Shown here piece by piece: positions 44,028-53,730 of a DNA stretch of 64,000 nucleotides (position 1 is the first letter of the stretch; each line of letters begins with the position of its first letter). This DNA comes from Sphingobacterium mizutaii. GTDB lineage: Bacteria > Bacteroidota > Bacteroidia > Sphingobacteriales > Sphingobacteriaceae. The notes beneath the pieces are model-generated. The model had not been told where the DNA came from and did not search any database. It saw nothing but the letters and a program-made list of their open reading frames with translations. The position numbers and the translations under genes are program-made. The stretch lies in assembly GCF_900187125.1 (NCBI RefSeq), contig NZ_LT906468.1:1116001-1180000 (forward strand). Reading direction: 5' to 3'.

Positions 44028-44142
44028 AAAATTGTAATAATTGTTATTTTGCTGTGAAAATAGATAATTTTTCAATTATTTATTGAAATAATCAACATAT
44101 CAAAAACATTAAATCAATCTGAATCATTCAAAAATAGACCGA

Positions 44143-45402
44143 ATGGACCGAAGAAATTTTATTAAAAACGGTGGTATTATCCTTGGTGCCACTTCATTAG
44201 ACTTTTCAAAAACCAACCTTGATTTCAAGAAAAAAATAAAAGTAGGGTTAGTCGGCTGTGGTGGTCGCGGAACGGGTGCTGCTTTCCAGGCGCTGGCTGC
44301 TGATCCAGATGTCGAAATTGTTGCATTGGCTGATATTTTTCCAGAACAATTGGAAACGGCCTTAGCTTCTCTGAAAGAAGCCCACCAAGATCGCGTCAAA
44401 GTTTCCGAAAAAAGAAAGTATGTAGGATTTGATGCCTATAAAAACTTGATCGCTTCGGATGTGGATGTTGTATTGTTGGCAACCCCGCCGAGCTTCAGAC
44501 CGGATCACTTGACCGAAGCGGTTAAACATGGTAAACATATCTTCTGTGAAAAACCGATGGCAGTGGATGTGCCTGGAGTACATAAGGTGCGTGAAGCAGT
44601 AAAAGTAGCGAAGGAGAAAAAACTAAACCTGGTATCTGGATATTGCTTTAGGTACTCTACCCCGAACCGGGAATTGGCAAAATTAATCCACGATGGTAGC
44701 ATCGGTGATATCTATTCGATCAGTACTTTCAGGTTGGGCGGTGAACTGACCGAAAAACCAAAACAAGCAGATTGGACGGACCTAAAATATCAATTGTACA
44801 ACTGGTTTTATTACCAGCGTTATTCGGGTGATATCATTGTAGAACAAACAGTGCACAGTATCGATTTCATGAACTGGATCCTAAATAGAGGTTTACCAAA
44901 AACAGTTTCAGGTACCGGAGGTCGTCAGAGCCGTCCTTGGGACAAATATGGCAATGTCTTCGATCACTTTGCGGTTGAATTTGATTATGGTGATGGACTG
45001 AAAGGTTTCCACTTCGGGAGACAACAGAACGGTACGCAGCCAAGAAACTCAGTTGAGGCTATCGGTACTAAAGGTAATTTCAATGTCAGTCTGTTAAGTT
45101 CTTATGCCATCAATGGTACTAACCCATGGAAATTCGCTGGAAAGATGAACAATATGTATCAGACCCAACATGATGAGCTTTTTGCTGCCATTAAAAATAA
45201 ACAAGTGATCAATGATGGCGATTTCATGGCAGATTCTACCTTGATGGCTATCTGGGCGCGTGAAGCCGCCTATACAGGTAGCATTATCTCTTTGGATGAA
45301 ATCTTAAATTCGACCAAGACCTATGGTCCGAGCTCGGATGGATATAATTGGGAAATGGAAATAGATACGGCTCGAATCCCAAGACCGGGATTGGCTACAT
45401 AA
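44143..45402 (+). CDS. Gfo/Idh/MocA oxidoreductase with Tat-like signal
   Basis: 419 residues. The N-terminus MDRRNFIKNGGIILGATSL has an RR motif like a twin-arginine signal, implying export. The Rossmann fold follows (VGLVGCGGRGTGAAFQAL, about residue 33), with HIFCEKPMAVDVPG and YCFRYSTPNRELAKLI, typical of Gfo/Idh/MocA NAD(P)-dependent sugar or inositol dehydrogenases. The C-terminal domain has EQTVHSIDFMNWIL, a substrate-binding His motif. Operon with a second such enzyme and a sulfatase. Substrate unknown. Confidence 0.87.
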   Translation: MDRRNFIKNGGIILGATSLDFSKTNLDFKKKIKVGLVGCGGRGTGAAFQALAADPDVEIVALADIFPEQLETALASLKEAHQDRVKVSEKRKYVGFDAYKNLIASDVDVVLLATPPSFRPDHLTEAVKHGKHIFCEKPMAVDVPGVHKVREAVKVAKEKKLNLVSGYCFRYSTPNRELAKLIHDGSIGDIYSISTFRLGGELTEKPKQADWTDLKYQLYNWFYYQRYSGDIIVEQTVHSIDFMNWILNRGLPKTVSGTGGRQSRPWDKYGNVFDHFAVEFDYGDGLKGFHFGRQQNGTQPRNSVEAIGTKGNFNVSLLSSYAINGTNPWKFAGKMNNMYQTQHDELFAAIKNKQVINDGDFMADSTLMAIWAREAAYTGSIISLDEILNSTKTYGPSSDGYNWEMEIDTARIPRPGLAT

Positions 45403-45418
45403 TATTTGTGAAAGAGAA

Positions 45419-46492
45419 ATGTTGGAAAAGATTAAGATTTTAGTGGTAGGCTGTGGGAATATGGGTGCATCCCATGCACAGGCTTACCATGAGATGGAGG
45501 ATTTTGAAATTGTTGGACTGGTCTCTCGTGGAGACAGTAAACAGAAATTGAATGAGAAATTAGCTGCGCAATACCCCCTGTTTGACAGCTATGAGCAAGC
45601 CCTAGAACAAACAACTCCAGATGCGGTCTGTATATCCACCTATCCAGACACCCATGAGGAATATGCAATCAAGGCTTTTCAGGCCAACGCGCATGTGTTT
45701 ATCGAAAAACCGCTGGCTGATACCGTCCTAGGTGCACAGAAAGTGATTGATGCTGCCAATGCAGCGGATAAAAAACTGGTCGTCGGATATATATTAAGGC
45801 ATCATCCTTCCTGGATCAAGTTTATCGAGATTGGTAAGACCATGGGTTATCCATTGGTGATGCGCATGAACTTGAATCAGCAAAGCCAGGGTTATATGTG
45901 GGATGTGCATCGCAACCTGATGAAAAGTCTCAGTCCCATTGTGGATTGTGGCGTGCACTACATCGATGTGATGTGCCAGATGACTAATGCCAATCCAGTT
46001 TCTGTATCGGCTATTGGTGCAAGGCTTACTGATGATATTCCAAAGGACAATTACAATTACGGACAGTTACAGATCCGCTTTGACGATGGCAGTGTGGGTT
46101 GGTATGAAGCCGGTTGGGGGCCTATGATCAGCGATACGGCTTTTTTTATCAAGGACGTTATCGGGCCGAAAGGCTGTGTTTCCATTGTGGCAAAAGAAGC
46201 TGCTAAAGCCGGTAATTCAGATTCGGTGGAATCCCATACCAAAACAGAATCCTTAAAGGTTCATTATGCGGATATCAATGCGCAGAATGAATTCTTGAAA
46301 CAGGATGAATGGCTAGACCTAACCGATGAACCTGACCATCAGGAGCTCTGCAATAGAGAACAACGATTCTTCTTGAAGGCCATCAAAGAAAACTTGAATT
46401 TGGAAAAATCGATGCAGGACGCCATCAATAGCCTTCAAATTGCTATTGCATGTGATGAATCTGTAAAGACTGGTGAAATTGTAAAACTTTAA
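45419..46492 (+). CDS. Gfo/Idh/MocA oxidoreductase, cytoplasmic
   Basis: 357 residues with no signal. Rossmann motif VVGCGNMGASHAQAYHE, the FIEKPLAD motif and VDCGVHYIDVMCQM (catalytic-type His) are visible. It is only distantly similar to the previous enzyme, so the two are not a recent duplication. The stop is 1 base before the sulfatase start. Probably acts on a sugar or polyol released by the secreted enzymes. Confidence 0.87.
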   Translation: MLEKIKILVVGCGNMGASHAQAYHEMEDFEIVGLVSRGDSKQKLNEKLAAQYPLFDSYEQALEQTTPDAVCISTYPDTHEEYAIKAFQANAHVFIEKPLADTVLGAQKVIDAANAADKKLVVGYILRHHPSWIKFIEIGKTMGYPLVMRMNLNQQSQGYMWDVHRNLMKSLSPIVDCGVHYIDVMCQMTNANPVSVSAIGARLTDDIPKDNYNYGQLQIRFDDGSVGWYEAGWGPMISDTAFFIKDVIGPKGCVSIVAKEAAKAGNSDSVESHTKTESLKVHYADINAQNEFLKQDEWLDLTDEPDHQELCNREQRFFLKAIKENLNLEKSMQDAINSLQIAIACDESVKTGEIVKL

Positions 46493-46493
46493 A

Positions 46494-47900
46494 ATGCGCA
46501 AATACTCTCTTTTGATCGGGTTGCTGTTTCTCAACCTGATGCTATTAGCCCAAACCAAGAAACCTAATATTGTATTGATTCTTGCTGATGACCTTGGCTA
46601 TGGGGACTTAAGTATCTATGGACAAGAAAAATTCAGCACTCCAAATATCGATGCCCTTGCTAAAAAAGGCATGCTGTTCACAGATTTCTATGCCGGTGCT
46701 CCTGTCTGTGCTCCTTCGCGATCGGCATTGATGACCGGTCAGCATACTGGACATACTTATATCCGTGGAAACAAGGAAATCGAGCCGGAAGGTCAAGAAC
46801 CTTTGGCGCAGGATATTGAAACCTTTGCCATGGCCCTGAAAAACGCTGGTTATAAAACCGGTGCATTCGGGAAATGGGGCTTGGGAATGGTCGGAACCAC
46901 AGGTGACCCTTTGGAAAAAGGTTTTGATGAGTTCTATGGCTATAATTGCCAAAGACAATCACACCGCTATTATCCAACACATCTTTGGGACAATGAAGCG
47001 CGTGTAGATCTGAAAGGTAATGAAAACCTCATGAAGACCACGACTTATGCTCCAGACCTGATCCATCAGAAATCATTGACTTTTATCCATAATTACAAGG
47101 ATGGGCCTATATTTCTGTTTATCCCAACCGTATTGCCTCATGCTGAATTAATCGTCCCTGAAGATGAGATCTTTAAAGAGTTTGATGGCAAGTTTGAGGA
47201 AAAACCTTTCAAGGGCAGCCCTTACGGACCAAATGCAGGTTCAGGCTACACTAGCCAAGCTAAACCTAGAGCTACCTTTGCTGCCATGGTTACCCGTATG
47301 GACCGGCAGGTAGGCGAGGTGGTTTCCGCATTGGAAGAAGAAGGCATGCTCGAGAATACCATTATCATCATTACGAGCGACAACGGTTCGCATAGAGAGG
47401 GAGGAGCAGATCCTGATTTCTTTAAAAGTTCTGGTCCATTCCGTGGGAATAAACGCGATGTTTATGAAGGAGGGGTAAGGACGCCCTTCATCGTACATTG
47501 GCCTGCCAAAATCAAAGGAAACAAAAAGTCTGATCATATTGGTGCTTTTTGGGATGTGGCACCCACTTTATTGGAGGTTGCCCAAGCTAAGCCATTGAAA
47601 CAAACCGATGGTATCAGTTTCTTGCCTACCTTATTAGGCAAAAAAGGCCAAAAAGAACATGATTATCTCTATTGGGAATTCCATGAGCAAGGTGGGAAAC
47701 AAGGCCTAAGAATCGGGGACTACAAAGCAATCCGCTTGAATGCTAAAGGAAATCCGGATGCTGAAATAGCGATCTACCATTTGCCAACAGATGTCGCTGA
47801 GCAAAACAATATTGCATCAAAACATCCTGAATTGCTGGAAAAGGCCAAGAAAATTATGGCTGAAGCCAGGACAGAAAGTGCAATCTTTCCTTTTCAATAA
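46494..47900 (+). CDS. Secreted sulfatase (formylglycine-dependent, type I)
   Basis: 468 residues with a signal peptide (about 1-20). The maturation motif CAPSRSALMTG has Cys72 as the residue converted to formylglycine, needing a sulfatase-maturating enzyme (not in this window). The metal-binding start NIVLILADDLGYGDLSIYG and the SDNGSHREGG block (Ca ligands) are intact. It removes sulfate esters, likely from a carbohydrate. It ends the three-gene operon; a bidirectional terminator follows. Confidence 0.93.
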   Translation: MRKYSLLIGLLFLNLMLLAQTKKPNIVLILADDLGYGDLSIYGQEKFSTPNIDALAKKGMLFTDFYAGAPVCAPSRSALMTGQHTGHTYIRGNKEIEPEGQEPLAQDIETFAMALKNAGYKTGAFGKWGLGMVGTTGDPLEKGFDEFYGYNCQRQSHRYYPTHLWDNEARVDLKGNENLMKTTTYAPDLIHQKSLTFIHNYKDGPIFLFIPTVLPHAELIVPEDEIFKEFDGKFEEKPFKGSPYGPNAGSGYTSQAKPRATFAAMVTRMDRQVGEVVSALEEEGMLENTIIIITSDNGSHREGGADPDFFKSSGPFRGNKRDVYEGGVRTPFIVHWPAKIKGNKKSDHIGAFWDVAPTLLEVAQAKPLKQTDGISFLPTLLGKKGQKEHDYLYWEFHEQGGKQGLRIGDYKAIRLNAKGNPDAEIAIYHLPTDVAEQNNIASKHPELLEKAKKIMAEARTESAIFPFQ

Positions 47901-47917
47901 CAAGGAATGATCAATAT

Positions 47918-47964
47918 AAAAAGCGAAGGGCTGCCAATCTTGATTGGTAGCCCTTCGCTTTTTA
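47918..47964. terminator. Bidirectional terminator between the sulfatase and queE genes
   Basis: AAAAAGCGAAGGGCTGCCAA and its complement form a long stem (about 19 bp) centred near 47941, with A and T runs at either side; it serves both convergent genes. Confidence 0.9.
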
Positions 47965-47991
47965 TATCTTAGGGACGAAATGCTTTCGCTA

Positions 47992-48615
47992 TTAAGGGAT
48001 GTTCAGGTATTTGTGGGTTTGCAAGGAGATTTCCCATCTCGGATTGTCCTTTACGTAATCGATGATCAAAGGGGTCATCTCCGCAGCTTTGGACCATTCC
48101 GGTTGTAAGTAGAGCTTACAGTTGGAGCTTACGAACTTGGCATGTTCTTCTGCCCATTGGAAATCACTTTTGTTGAAAACGATCACTTTCAGTTCGCCAG
48201 CGGCACTCAAAACATCTTCCCTAGGACCTTTGAATTTTTTAGGGGATAAGCAGATCCAATCCCAATATCCCGTCAAAGGATAGGCTCCTGAGGTTTCCAA
48301 GAAAATCTTGATGCCTGCTTCCTTAAGTTTTTGCGTCAGGTAGGTCAAGTTGTACAATAAAGGTTCGCCACCAGTAATGACCACTGTTTTTGCCGGATGT
48401 TGCAAAGCATGCTCAACGATGGTGTCGGCGGAAGTCAAAGGGTGCATTTCAGCATCCCAGCTCTCCTTTACATCACACCAATGGCAACCCACATCACAAC
48501 CTCCTAAACGAATGAAATATGCTGCTTTTCCGGTGTGGTATCCTTCCCCCTGTATCGTGTAGAATTCTTCCATCAAGGGAAGAAATGTGCCGTCCTCTGG
48601 AACTTGATTTGACAT
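47992..48615 (-). CDS. queE: 7-carboxy-7-deazaguanine synthase QueE
   Basis: About 207 residues. Radical-SAM enzyme of queuosine and other 7-deazaguanine pathways. The Fe-S cluster motif is CDVGCHWCD (CxxxCxxC), inside RLGGCDVGCHWCDVKESWD; MEEFYTIQGEGYHTGKAAYF is the N-terminal QueE signature, and VVITGGEPLLYN and LETSGAYPL are typical downstream motifs. The frame is open to 48831, but that extension is AT-rich, non-conserved and covers a repeat element, so ATG at 48615 is chosen. Confidence 0.92.
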   Translation of the reverse strand: MSNQVPEDGTFLPLMEEFYTIQGEGYHTGKAAYFIRLGGCDVGCHWCDVKESWDAEMHPLTSADTIVEHALQHPAKTVVITGGEPLLYNLTYLTQKLKEAGIKIFLETSGAYPLTGYWDWICLSPKKFKGPREDVLSAAGELKVIVFNKSDFQWAEEHAKFVSSNCKLYLQPEWSKAAEMTPLIIDYVKDNPRWEISLQTHKYLNIP

Positions 48616-48745
48616 GTTACTGAATTTGAGCTGCAAAAGTAGGAAAAAAATCAAGATAAATGGAATTTCCATCCGCTGATGGACTTGCTTCCTTGTCGTT
48701 TGAAGGTCAAAAAAATGTCTTATAATTTCTTGAAATTGAAAAGAG

Positions 48746-48825
48746 GCTTCGGGACTGGCTTTACCCTTATTCGAGGCATATTCGGAAAATTCAAAACCTG
48801 CCTCGAATAAGGGTGGAATGAGGTC
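48746..48825. repeat. Interspersed palindromic repeat, copy 2
   Basis: CTTATTCGAGGCA and TGCCTCGAATAAG are a perfect 13-bp inverted repeat (48766-48811). Flanks match copy 1 at 9790-9862 (GCTTCGGGACTGGCTTTACC here). Between 48616 and 49100 there is no other gene; the rest is AT-rich DNA leading to the thrS promoter. Confidence 0.65.
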
Positions 48826-48999
48826 TGGCAATTTTGGTCAAAATAATTTGTGGAGATTTCTTGTTCCAGAGGATTGGATTTGTAACAGGGCTTATAAGGC
48901 TTGGCTATTCAGTGGAAATTCTAGCAAAAACTTTTCTGAAATGACTGAAAATAAACTTTTTTAGGTAGAAGTACATTTCGAAAAGACTAAAAATTTTCG

Positions 49000-49007
49000 T
49001 ATTTTTG
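49000..49007 (+). promoter_or_regulatory. Candidate -7 box for the thrS operon
   Basis: TATTTTTG matches TAnnTTTG and lies about 93 bases before the thrS start, leaving a leader. An imperfect hairpin (CCAATGTA with TACATATTGG, 49038-49059) within the leader could be a regulatory fold, though no known leader family was recognised. Confidence 0.4.
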
Positions 49008-49100
49008 CATTGCATTAATTCAAGCAGCCTTTATAAACCAATGTAATTGTACATATTGGAAGGGTTGCAATTTTAGACAAACAATAAATCATAGTTGTAA

Positions 49101-51026
49101 ATGATTAACATTACACTACCTGACGGTTCAGTACGTCAGTATGAAAAGGGTACAACTGCTATGCAGGTGGCCCAATCGATTTCCGAAGGATTAGCTAGAA
49201 ATGTTTTAGCTGCAGAAGTAAATGGTGAGGTTTGGGATTCTTCAAGACCTATTGAAGGAGACGCTTCGGTAAAATTATTGACCTGGAATGACGATAAAGG
49301 TAAGTCTACCTTTTGGCATTCATCCGCTCACTTATTGGCAGAAGCACTAGAAGCCCTATATCCAGGGATTAAATTTGGTATCGGTCCGAACATCGAAACC
49401 GGTTTCTATTACGATGTGGATTTCGGTGACCGCGAGTTTTCTTCTGATGACTTCAAACAGATCGAGGACAAGATGTTGGAATTGGCTAAGCAAAAAGAGG
49501 TTTTTGAGCGTAAAGCTGTATCAAAAGCGGATGCCTTGGCTTATTTCGAGGAAAAAGGTGATGAGTACAAGTTGGATTTGATCAAGGACCTGGAAGATGG
49601 TAAGATCACTTTTTATACTCAAGGAAATTTCACTGACCTGTGTCGTGGACCACATATCCCGAATACAGGATTTATCAAAGCGATAAAATTGACGAATGTG
49701 GCAGGTGCTTATTGGCGAGGTGATGAGTCTCGTAAGCAGTTGACCCGTATTTATGGGGTGACTTTCCCTAAGGCTTCGGAATTGACCGAATATTTGAAGT
49801 TTATCGAAGAAGCCAAGAAACGTGACCACCGTAAGTTAGGTAAGGAATTGGAGCTGTTTGCTTTCTCGGAGAAAGTAGGGATGGGTTTGCCATTGTGGTT
49901 GCCGAAAGGAACTGCATTGAGACAAAAACTTCAGGACTTTTTGCAAAAAGCACAGATTAAGGCTGGTTATGAGCCTGTGATTACTCCGCATATCGGTCAT
50001 AAACAACTTTATATCACTTCTGGTCACTACGAGAAGTACGGTGCGGATTCATTCCAGCCGATCAATACACCTGTGGATGGCGAAGAGTTCTTGCTCAAAC
50101 CAATGAACTGTCCGCACCACTGTGAGATCTACAAAACAAAACCTCGTTCCTACAAGGAACTTCCGGTTCGTTTTGCAGAATTCGGAACTGTATATCGTTA
50201 TGAGCAGTCTGGTGAATTGCATGGCTTGACTCGCGTTAGAGGGTTTACTCAAGATGATGCGCACTTGTTCTGTCGTCCAGACCAGGTGAAAGAGGAGTTC
50301 AAGAAAGTGATTGATTTGGTGCTTTATGTATTTGGAGCATTAGGTTTCAACGAGTTTACCGCTCAGATTTCACTGCGTGATCCAGAGAACAAGACTAAAT
50401 ATATCGGTTCGGATGAGAACTGGGCATTAGCGGAAGCAGCGATCATCGAATCGGCGACTGAAAAAGGTTTGCCTACTGTGGTTGAATATGGCGAGGCGGC
50501 TTTCTATGGTCCAAAATTGGACTTCATGGTGAAGGATGCTTTGGGCAGGAAATGGCAGTTGGGTACTATCCAGGTTGACTACAACCTTCCAGAGCGTTTT
50601 GAGTTGGAGTATACTGGTAGTGACAACATGAAACACCGTCCGGTTATGATCCACCGTGCACCGTTTGGATCCTTGGAACGTTTTGTTGCAGTTTTGATCG
50701 AGCACTGTGGGGGACAATTTCCGTTATGGCTTGCGCCTGAGCAGTTTATCATCCTGCCAGTGTCAGAAAAATATGAAGAATATGCGCAAAAACTTTTGGA
50801 ATCCCTAAATAATTCCGATATTCGCGGTCTGATTGACTTGCGTGACGAGAAAGTTGGGCGTAAGATCCGTGATGCCGAAGTGAAAAAGATGCCTTACATG
50901 TTGATTGTAGGGGAGAAGGAGATGGAAAGCGGAACAATCTCAGTTCGTAAACATGGTGGGGTGGACTTAGGTTCGATCACAGCAGAGGAATTTAAAGATT
51001 TATTAATAAAAGAAATAACTGTTTAA
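49101..51026 (+). CDS. thrS: Threonyl-tRNA synthetase
   Basis: 641 residues: TGS domain (about 1-60, [20 protein letters not shown]), editing domain (about 65-225, with [13 protein letters not shown] and the zinc/editing-site Cys and His in [14 protein letters not shown]), class II catalytic domain with motif 2 and 3 blocks ([40 protein letters not shown]) and an anticodon-binding domain. Complete and normal length. It heads the classic thrS-infC-rpmI-rplT operon. Confidence 0.97.
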   Translation: MINITLPDGSVRQYEKGTTAMQVAQSISEGLARNVLAAEVNGEVWDSSRPIEGDASVKLLTWNDDKGKSTFWHSSAHLLAEALEALYPGIKFGIGPNIETGFYYDVDFGDREFSSDDFKQIEDKMLELAKQKEVFERKAVSKADALAYFEEKGDEYKLDLIKDLEDGKITFYTQGNFTDLCRGPHIPNTGFIKAIKLTNVAGAYWRGDESRKQLTRIYGVTFPKASELTEYLKFIEEAKKRDHRKLGKELELFAFSEKVGMGLPLWLPKGTALRQKLQDFLQKAQIKAGYEPVITPHIGHKQLYITSGHYEKYGADSFQPINTPVDGEEFLLKPMNCPHHCEIYKTKPRSYKELPVRFAEFGTVYRYEQSGELHGLTRVRGFTQDDAHLFCRPDQVKEEFKKVIDLVLYVFGALGFNEFTAQISLRDPENKTKYIGSDENWALAEAAIIESATEKGLPTVVEYGEAAFYGPKLDFMVKDALGRKWQLGTIQVDYNLPERFELEYTGSDNMKHRPVMIHRAPFGSLERFVAVLIEHCGGQFPLWLAPEQFIILPVSEKYEEYAQKLLESLNNSDIRGLIDLRDEKVGRKIRDAEVKKMPYMLIVGEKEMESGTISVRKHGGVDLGSITAEEFKDLLIKEITV

Positions 51027-51038
51027 TTAAAGGAACAT

Positions 51039-51602
51039 TTGGCAAAAAGTAACAATTTCGGCCCGAGAGGCCCGATAAGAAAAAAAGAACCAGAACATCG
51101 TATCAATGAGCACATCCGTGTTCCAGAAGTACGTTTGGTTGGTGACAATGTAGAGCAAGGGGTATTTCCGACACGTCAAGCGTTAGCATTAGCTGATGAG
51201 TTAGAATTGGATTTAGTTGAAATCTCTCCAAACGCTACGCCGCCTGTTTGCAAAATTATTGATTACAGTAAATTCGTTTACGAACAGAAAAAAAAGCAAA
51301 AGGAAATCAAAGCGAATGCGAAGCAGACGGTGATTAAGGAAATCCGTTTCGGACCGAACACCAGCGAGCATGACTTCGAATTTAAGTTGAAGCACGCGAT
51401 GCGATTCCTGGAAAGTGGCGAGAAAGTTCGTGCTTACGTACATTTCAAAGGCCGTGCAATTGTGTTCAAAGAACAAGGTGAAATCTTGTTGTTGCGTTTT
51501 GCACAAGCCTTAGAAGACTATGGTAAGGTGGAATTATTGCCTAAGTTGGAAGGAAAGCGCATGTTCTTGACATTGGCGCCCAAAACCAGCCCAAAGAAAT
51601 AA
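51039..51602 (+). CDS. infC: Translation initiation factor IF-3
   Basis: 187 residues. The N-domain ([19 protein letters not shown]) and C-domain ([40 protein letters not shown]) are complete. The start is a TTG at 51039 (TTGGCAAAAAGTAAC), with AAAGGAAC just before as ribosome binding site; no in-frame ATG is available before the conserved N-domain. In E. coli infC starts with the rare codon AUU and represses itself; a non-ATG start here fits the same theme. thrS ends 12 bases upstream. Confidence 0.95.
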   Translation: MAKSNNFGPRGPIRKKEPEHRINEHIRVPEVRLVGDNVEQGVFPTRQALALADELELDLVEISPNATPPVCKIIDYSKFVYEQKKKQKEIKANAKQTVIKEIRFGPNTSEHDFEFKLKHAMRFLESGEKVRAYVHFKGRAIVFKEQGEILLLRFAQALEDYGKVELLPKLEGKRMFLTLAPKTSPKK

Positions 51603-51640
51603 GACGTATCTAACAGATTGATAAAAATTATATAAGTATT

Positions 51641-51841
51641 ATGCCAAAAGTTAAAACCAATTCCAGCGCGAAAAAACGTTTCAAATTGACTGGAACCGGT
51701 AAAATAGCAAGAAAGAACGCTTACAAAAGCCACATCTTGACTAAGAAAACTACTAAACAAAAACGCAACTTAACTACTACTAGTTATGTGAGTGATGCTG
51801 ATACAGGCAACGTAAAACGTATGCTAGCTATCGGTAAATAA
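51641..51841 (+). CDS. rpmI: 50S ribosomal protein L35
   Basis: 66 residues, very basic; [20 protein letters not shown] and the [16 protein letters not shown] pattern identify L35. Full length. It lies 38 bases after infC and 100 bases before rplT in the same operon. Confidence 0.97.
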   Translation: MPKVKTNSSAKKRFKLTGTGKIARKNAYKSHILTKKTTKQKRNLTTTSYVSDADTGNVKRMLAIGK

Positions 51842-51941
51842 GTTTAGAAAACATTTTATAACAATATTTTTTTAACCGGGTATAGGGTCGTAAGATTGCT
51901 GGAAAACGCAACGCCTTTTACCAAATTAAATTTTAAAAATT

Positions 51942-52286
51942 ATGCCACGTTCGGTTAACGCAGTTGCTTCTAGAAGAAGAAGAAAAAGAATCCTTAAATT
52001 AGCTAAAGGCTATTATGGATCTCGTAGCAAAGTATATACTATTGCTAAAAATACAGTAGAAAAAGGTTTACAGTACGCTTACCGCGACCGTAAAACCAAA
52101 AAACGCGAGTTTAGAGCTTTATGGATTCAACGTATCAATGCTGGAGCACGTCAACACGGAATTTCTTATTCTCAGTTGATCGGTAAATTAAACGCTAAAA
52201 ACATCGGCTTGAACCGTAAGGTATTAGCTGACTTAGCTTTAAACAATCCAGATGCTTTCAAAGCAGTTGTAGACGCAGTAAAATAA
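51942..52286 (+). CDS. rplT: 50S ribosomal protein L20
   Basis: 114 residues. [32 protein letters not shown] and [20 protein letters not shown] are the family blocks. L20 is an assembly factor for the large subunit and in several bacteria represses its own operon by binding the mRNA; the 100-base spacer before it (51842-51941) might carry such a site but no known fold was recognised. A terminator follows. Confidence 0.97.
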   Translation: MPRSVNAVASRRRRKRILKLAKGYYGSRSKVYTIAKNTVEKGLQYAYRDRKTKKREFRALWIQRINAGARQHGISYSQLIGKLNAKNIGLNRKVLADLALNNPDAFKAVVDAVK

Positions 52287-52319
52287 GTTTAAACCGCATC
52301 TTTTTGTTAGATATAAATA

Positions 52320-52350
52320 AAGCCATTCCGAAAGGGATGGCTTTTTTTTT
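52320..52350 (+). terminator. Terminator of the thrS-rplT operon
   Basis: AAGCCATTCC and GGGATGGCTT form a 9-10-bp stem around GAAA, followed by ten T. Strong. Confidence 0.93.
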
Positions 52351-52373
52351 GGTTTTGGGAAATGCCAAAATTT

Positions 52374-53457
52374 CGTTGGGGCGTATCGCATACGCCCGTC
52401 GCATGCAGGTATAAATGATGGTGATCTTTATTCTTCCTATTTTACGTCAAAATTCCTTCCTCCAACCAATAAAAAATGGTTTCCTCATCTTACGATTTCG
52501 GAATGACTGGCATCCCTCGCTGGGGTCAATATATTTTTTGATTAGATGTGTTGAAACATATTTAGAGACATTTTTTTTCCAATTTTCGTAGGGGCGTATC
52601 GCATACGCCCGTCGCATGCATTTACAAATTATGGAGGTCTTTATGCTTTCTATTTGACGTCAAAATTCCTTCCTCCAACCAATAAAAAATGGTTTCCTCA
52701 TCTTATGATTTCGGAATGACTGGCATCCCTAAAAAAAACAAAAAATAGATTCTTCGCTGTGCTCTGAATCCCTCGCAGGGGTCAATATATTTTTTGATTA
52801 GATGTGTTGAAACATATTTAGAGGCATTTTTTTTCAATTTTCGTAGGGGCGTATCGCATACGCCCGTCGCATGCATTTACAAATTAAGGAGGTCTTTATG
52901 CTTTCTATTTGACGTCAAAATTCCTTCCTCCAACCAATAAAAAATGGTTTCCTCATCTTACGATTTCGGAATGACTGGCATCCCTCGCTGGGGTCAATAT
53001 ATTTTTTGATTAGATGTGTTGAAAAATATTTAGAGGCATTTTTTTTCCAATTTTCGTAGGGGCGTATCGCATACGCCCGTCGCATGCATTTACAAATTAT
53101 GGAGGTCTTTATGCTTTCTATTTGACCTCAAAATTCCTTCCTCCAACCAATAAAAAATGGTTTCCTCATCTTACGATTTCGGAATGACTGGCATCCCTAA
53201 AAAAAACAAAAAAAAATAGAATCTTCGCTTTGCTCTGAATCCCTCGCTGGGGTCAAAATATTTTTTTATTAGATGTGTTGAAACATATTTAGAGGCATTT
53301 TTTTCCAATTTTCGTAGGGGCGTATCGCATACGCCCGTCACATGCATTTACAAATGATGGAGTTCTTTATGCTTTCTATTTGACGTCAAACTTCCTTCCT
53401 CCAACCAATAAAAAATGGTTTCCTCATCTTATGATTTCGGAATGACTGGCATCCCTT
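52374..53457. repeat. Five-copy direct repeat array with alternating unit length
   Basis: Copies begin with GTAGGGGCGTATCGCATACG at about 52374, 52588, 52843, 53056 and 53314. Spacings are about 213, 255, 213 and 258. Each copy continues GCCCGTCGCATGCATTTAC, ATTCCTTCCTCCAACC, AATAAAAAATGGTTTCC and CGGAATGACTGGCATCCC, and copies 1-4 then add a TCGCTGGGGTCAATATATTT block. The longer units carry an extra segment of about 43 bases (starting TAAAAAAAACAAAAAATAGA). The short-long alternation suggests that a pair of units, about 468 bp, was duplicated. No frame is conserved; not coding. Confidence 0.88.
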
Positions 53458-53730
53458 TTTAGCGCATTTTAAATTCTGAACGAATAGTGAAGAATCTGTA
53501 CGCTAATAATATTTTAGATCCTGTCATCCATTATCGAAGATAATGGAACTGTACGCTATATAAACCAATTATATGTTCAAAATATAAAGCGGGCGAATGC
53601 GATTCGCCCCTACGGAAATGGGGTCAATAATAGCCAGGAAATAGCTTTCATAACATTATTTCGGCCTATCCGGCTCGACCTTCGGAATAGATCTTGGTCC
53701 ATCCTCGGATCCCATCCATCCTGGTTCAAA
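53458..53730. other. Repeat-derived non-coding end of the array region
   Basis: Contains an inverted REP-like palindrome GGGCGAATGCGATTCGCCC at about 53591 and, at 53660-53730, a single copy of the 45-bp family seen at 21216-21542 in opposite orientation (GGATCCGAGGATGGACCAAG when read on the minus strand). Nothing coding was seen. Confidence 0.7.

Noticed and set aside
44028..44075. TTG start adding 16 residues to the DUF819 protein
   Set aside because: The ATG at 44027 gives a normal N-terminus; the extension is Asn-rich and lies in the promoter region.
48616..48831. N-terminal extension of QueE to 48831
   Set aside because: The added residues are not family-like, run through a palindromic repeat, and the standard QueE start motif follows the ATG at 48615.
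52374..53457. Repeat array as a CRISPR
   Set aside because: Units are over 200 bases, fully conserved along their length with no unique spacers, and no cas genes are near.
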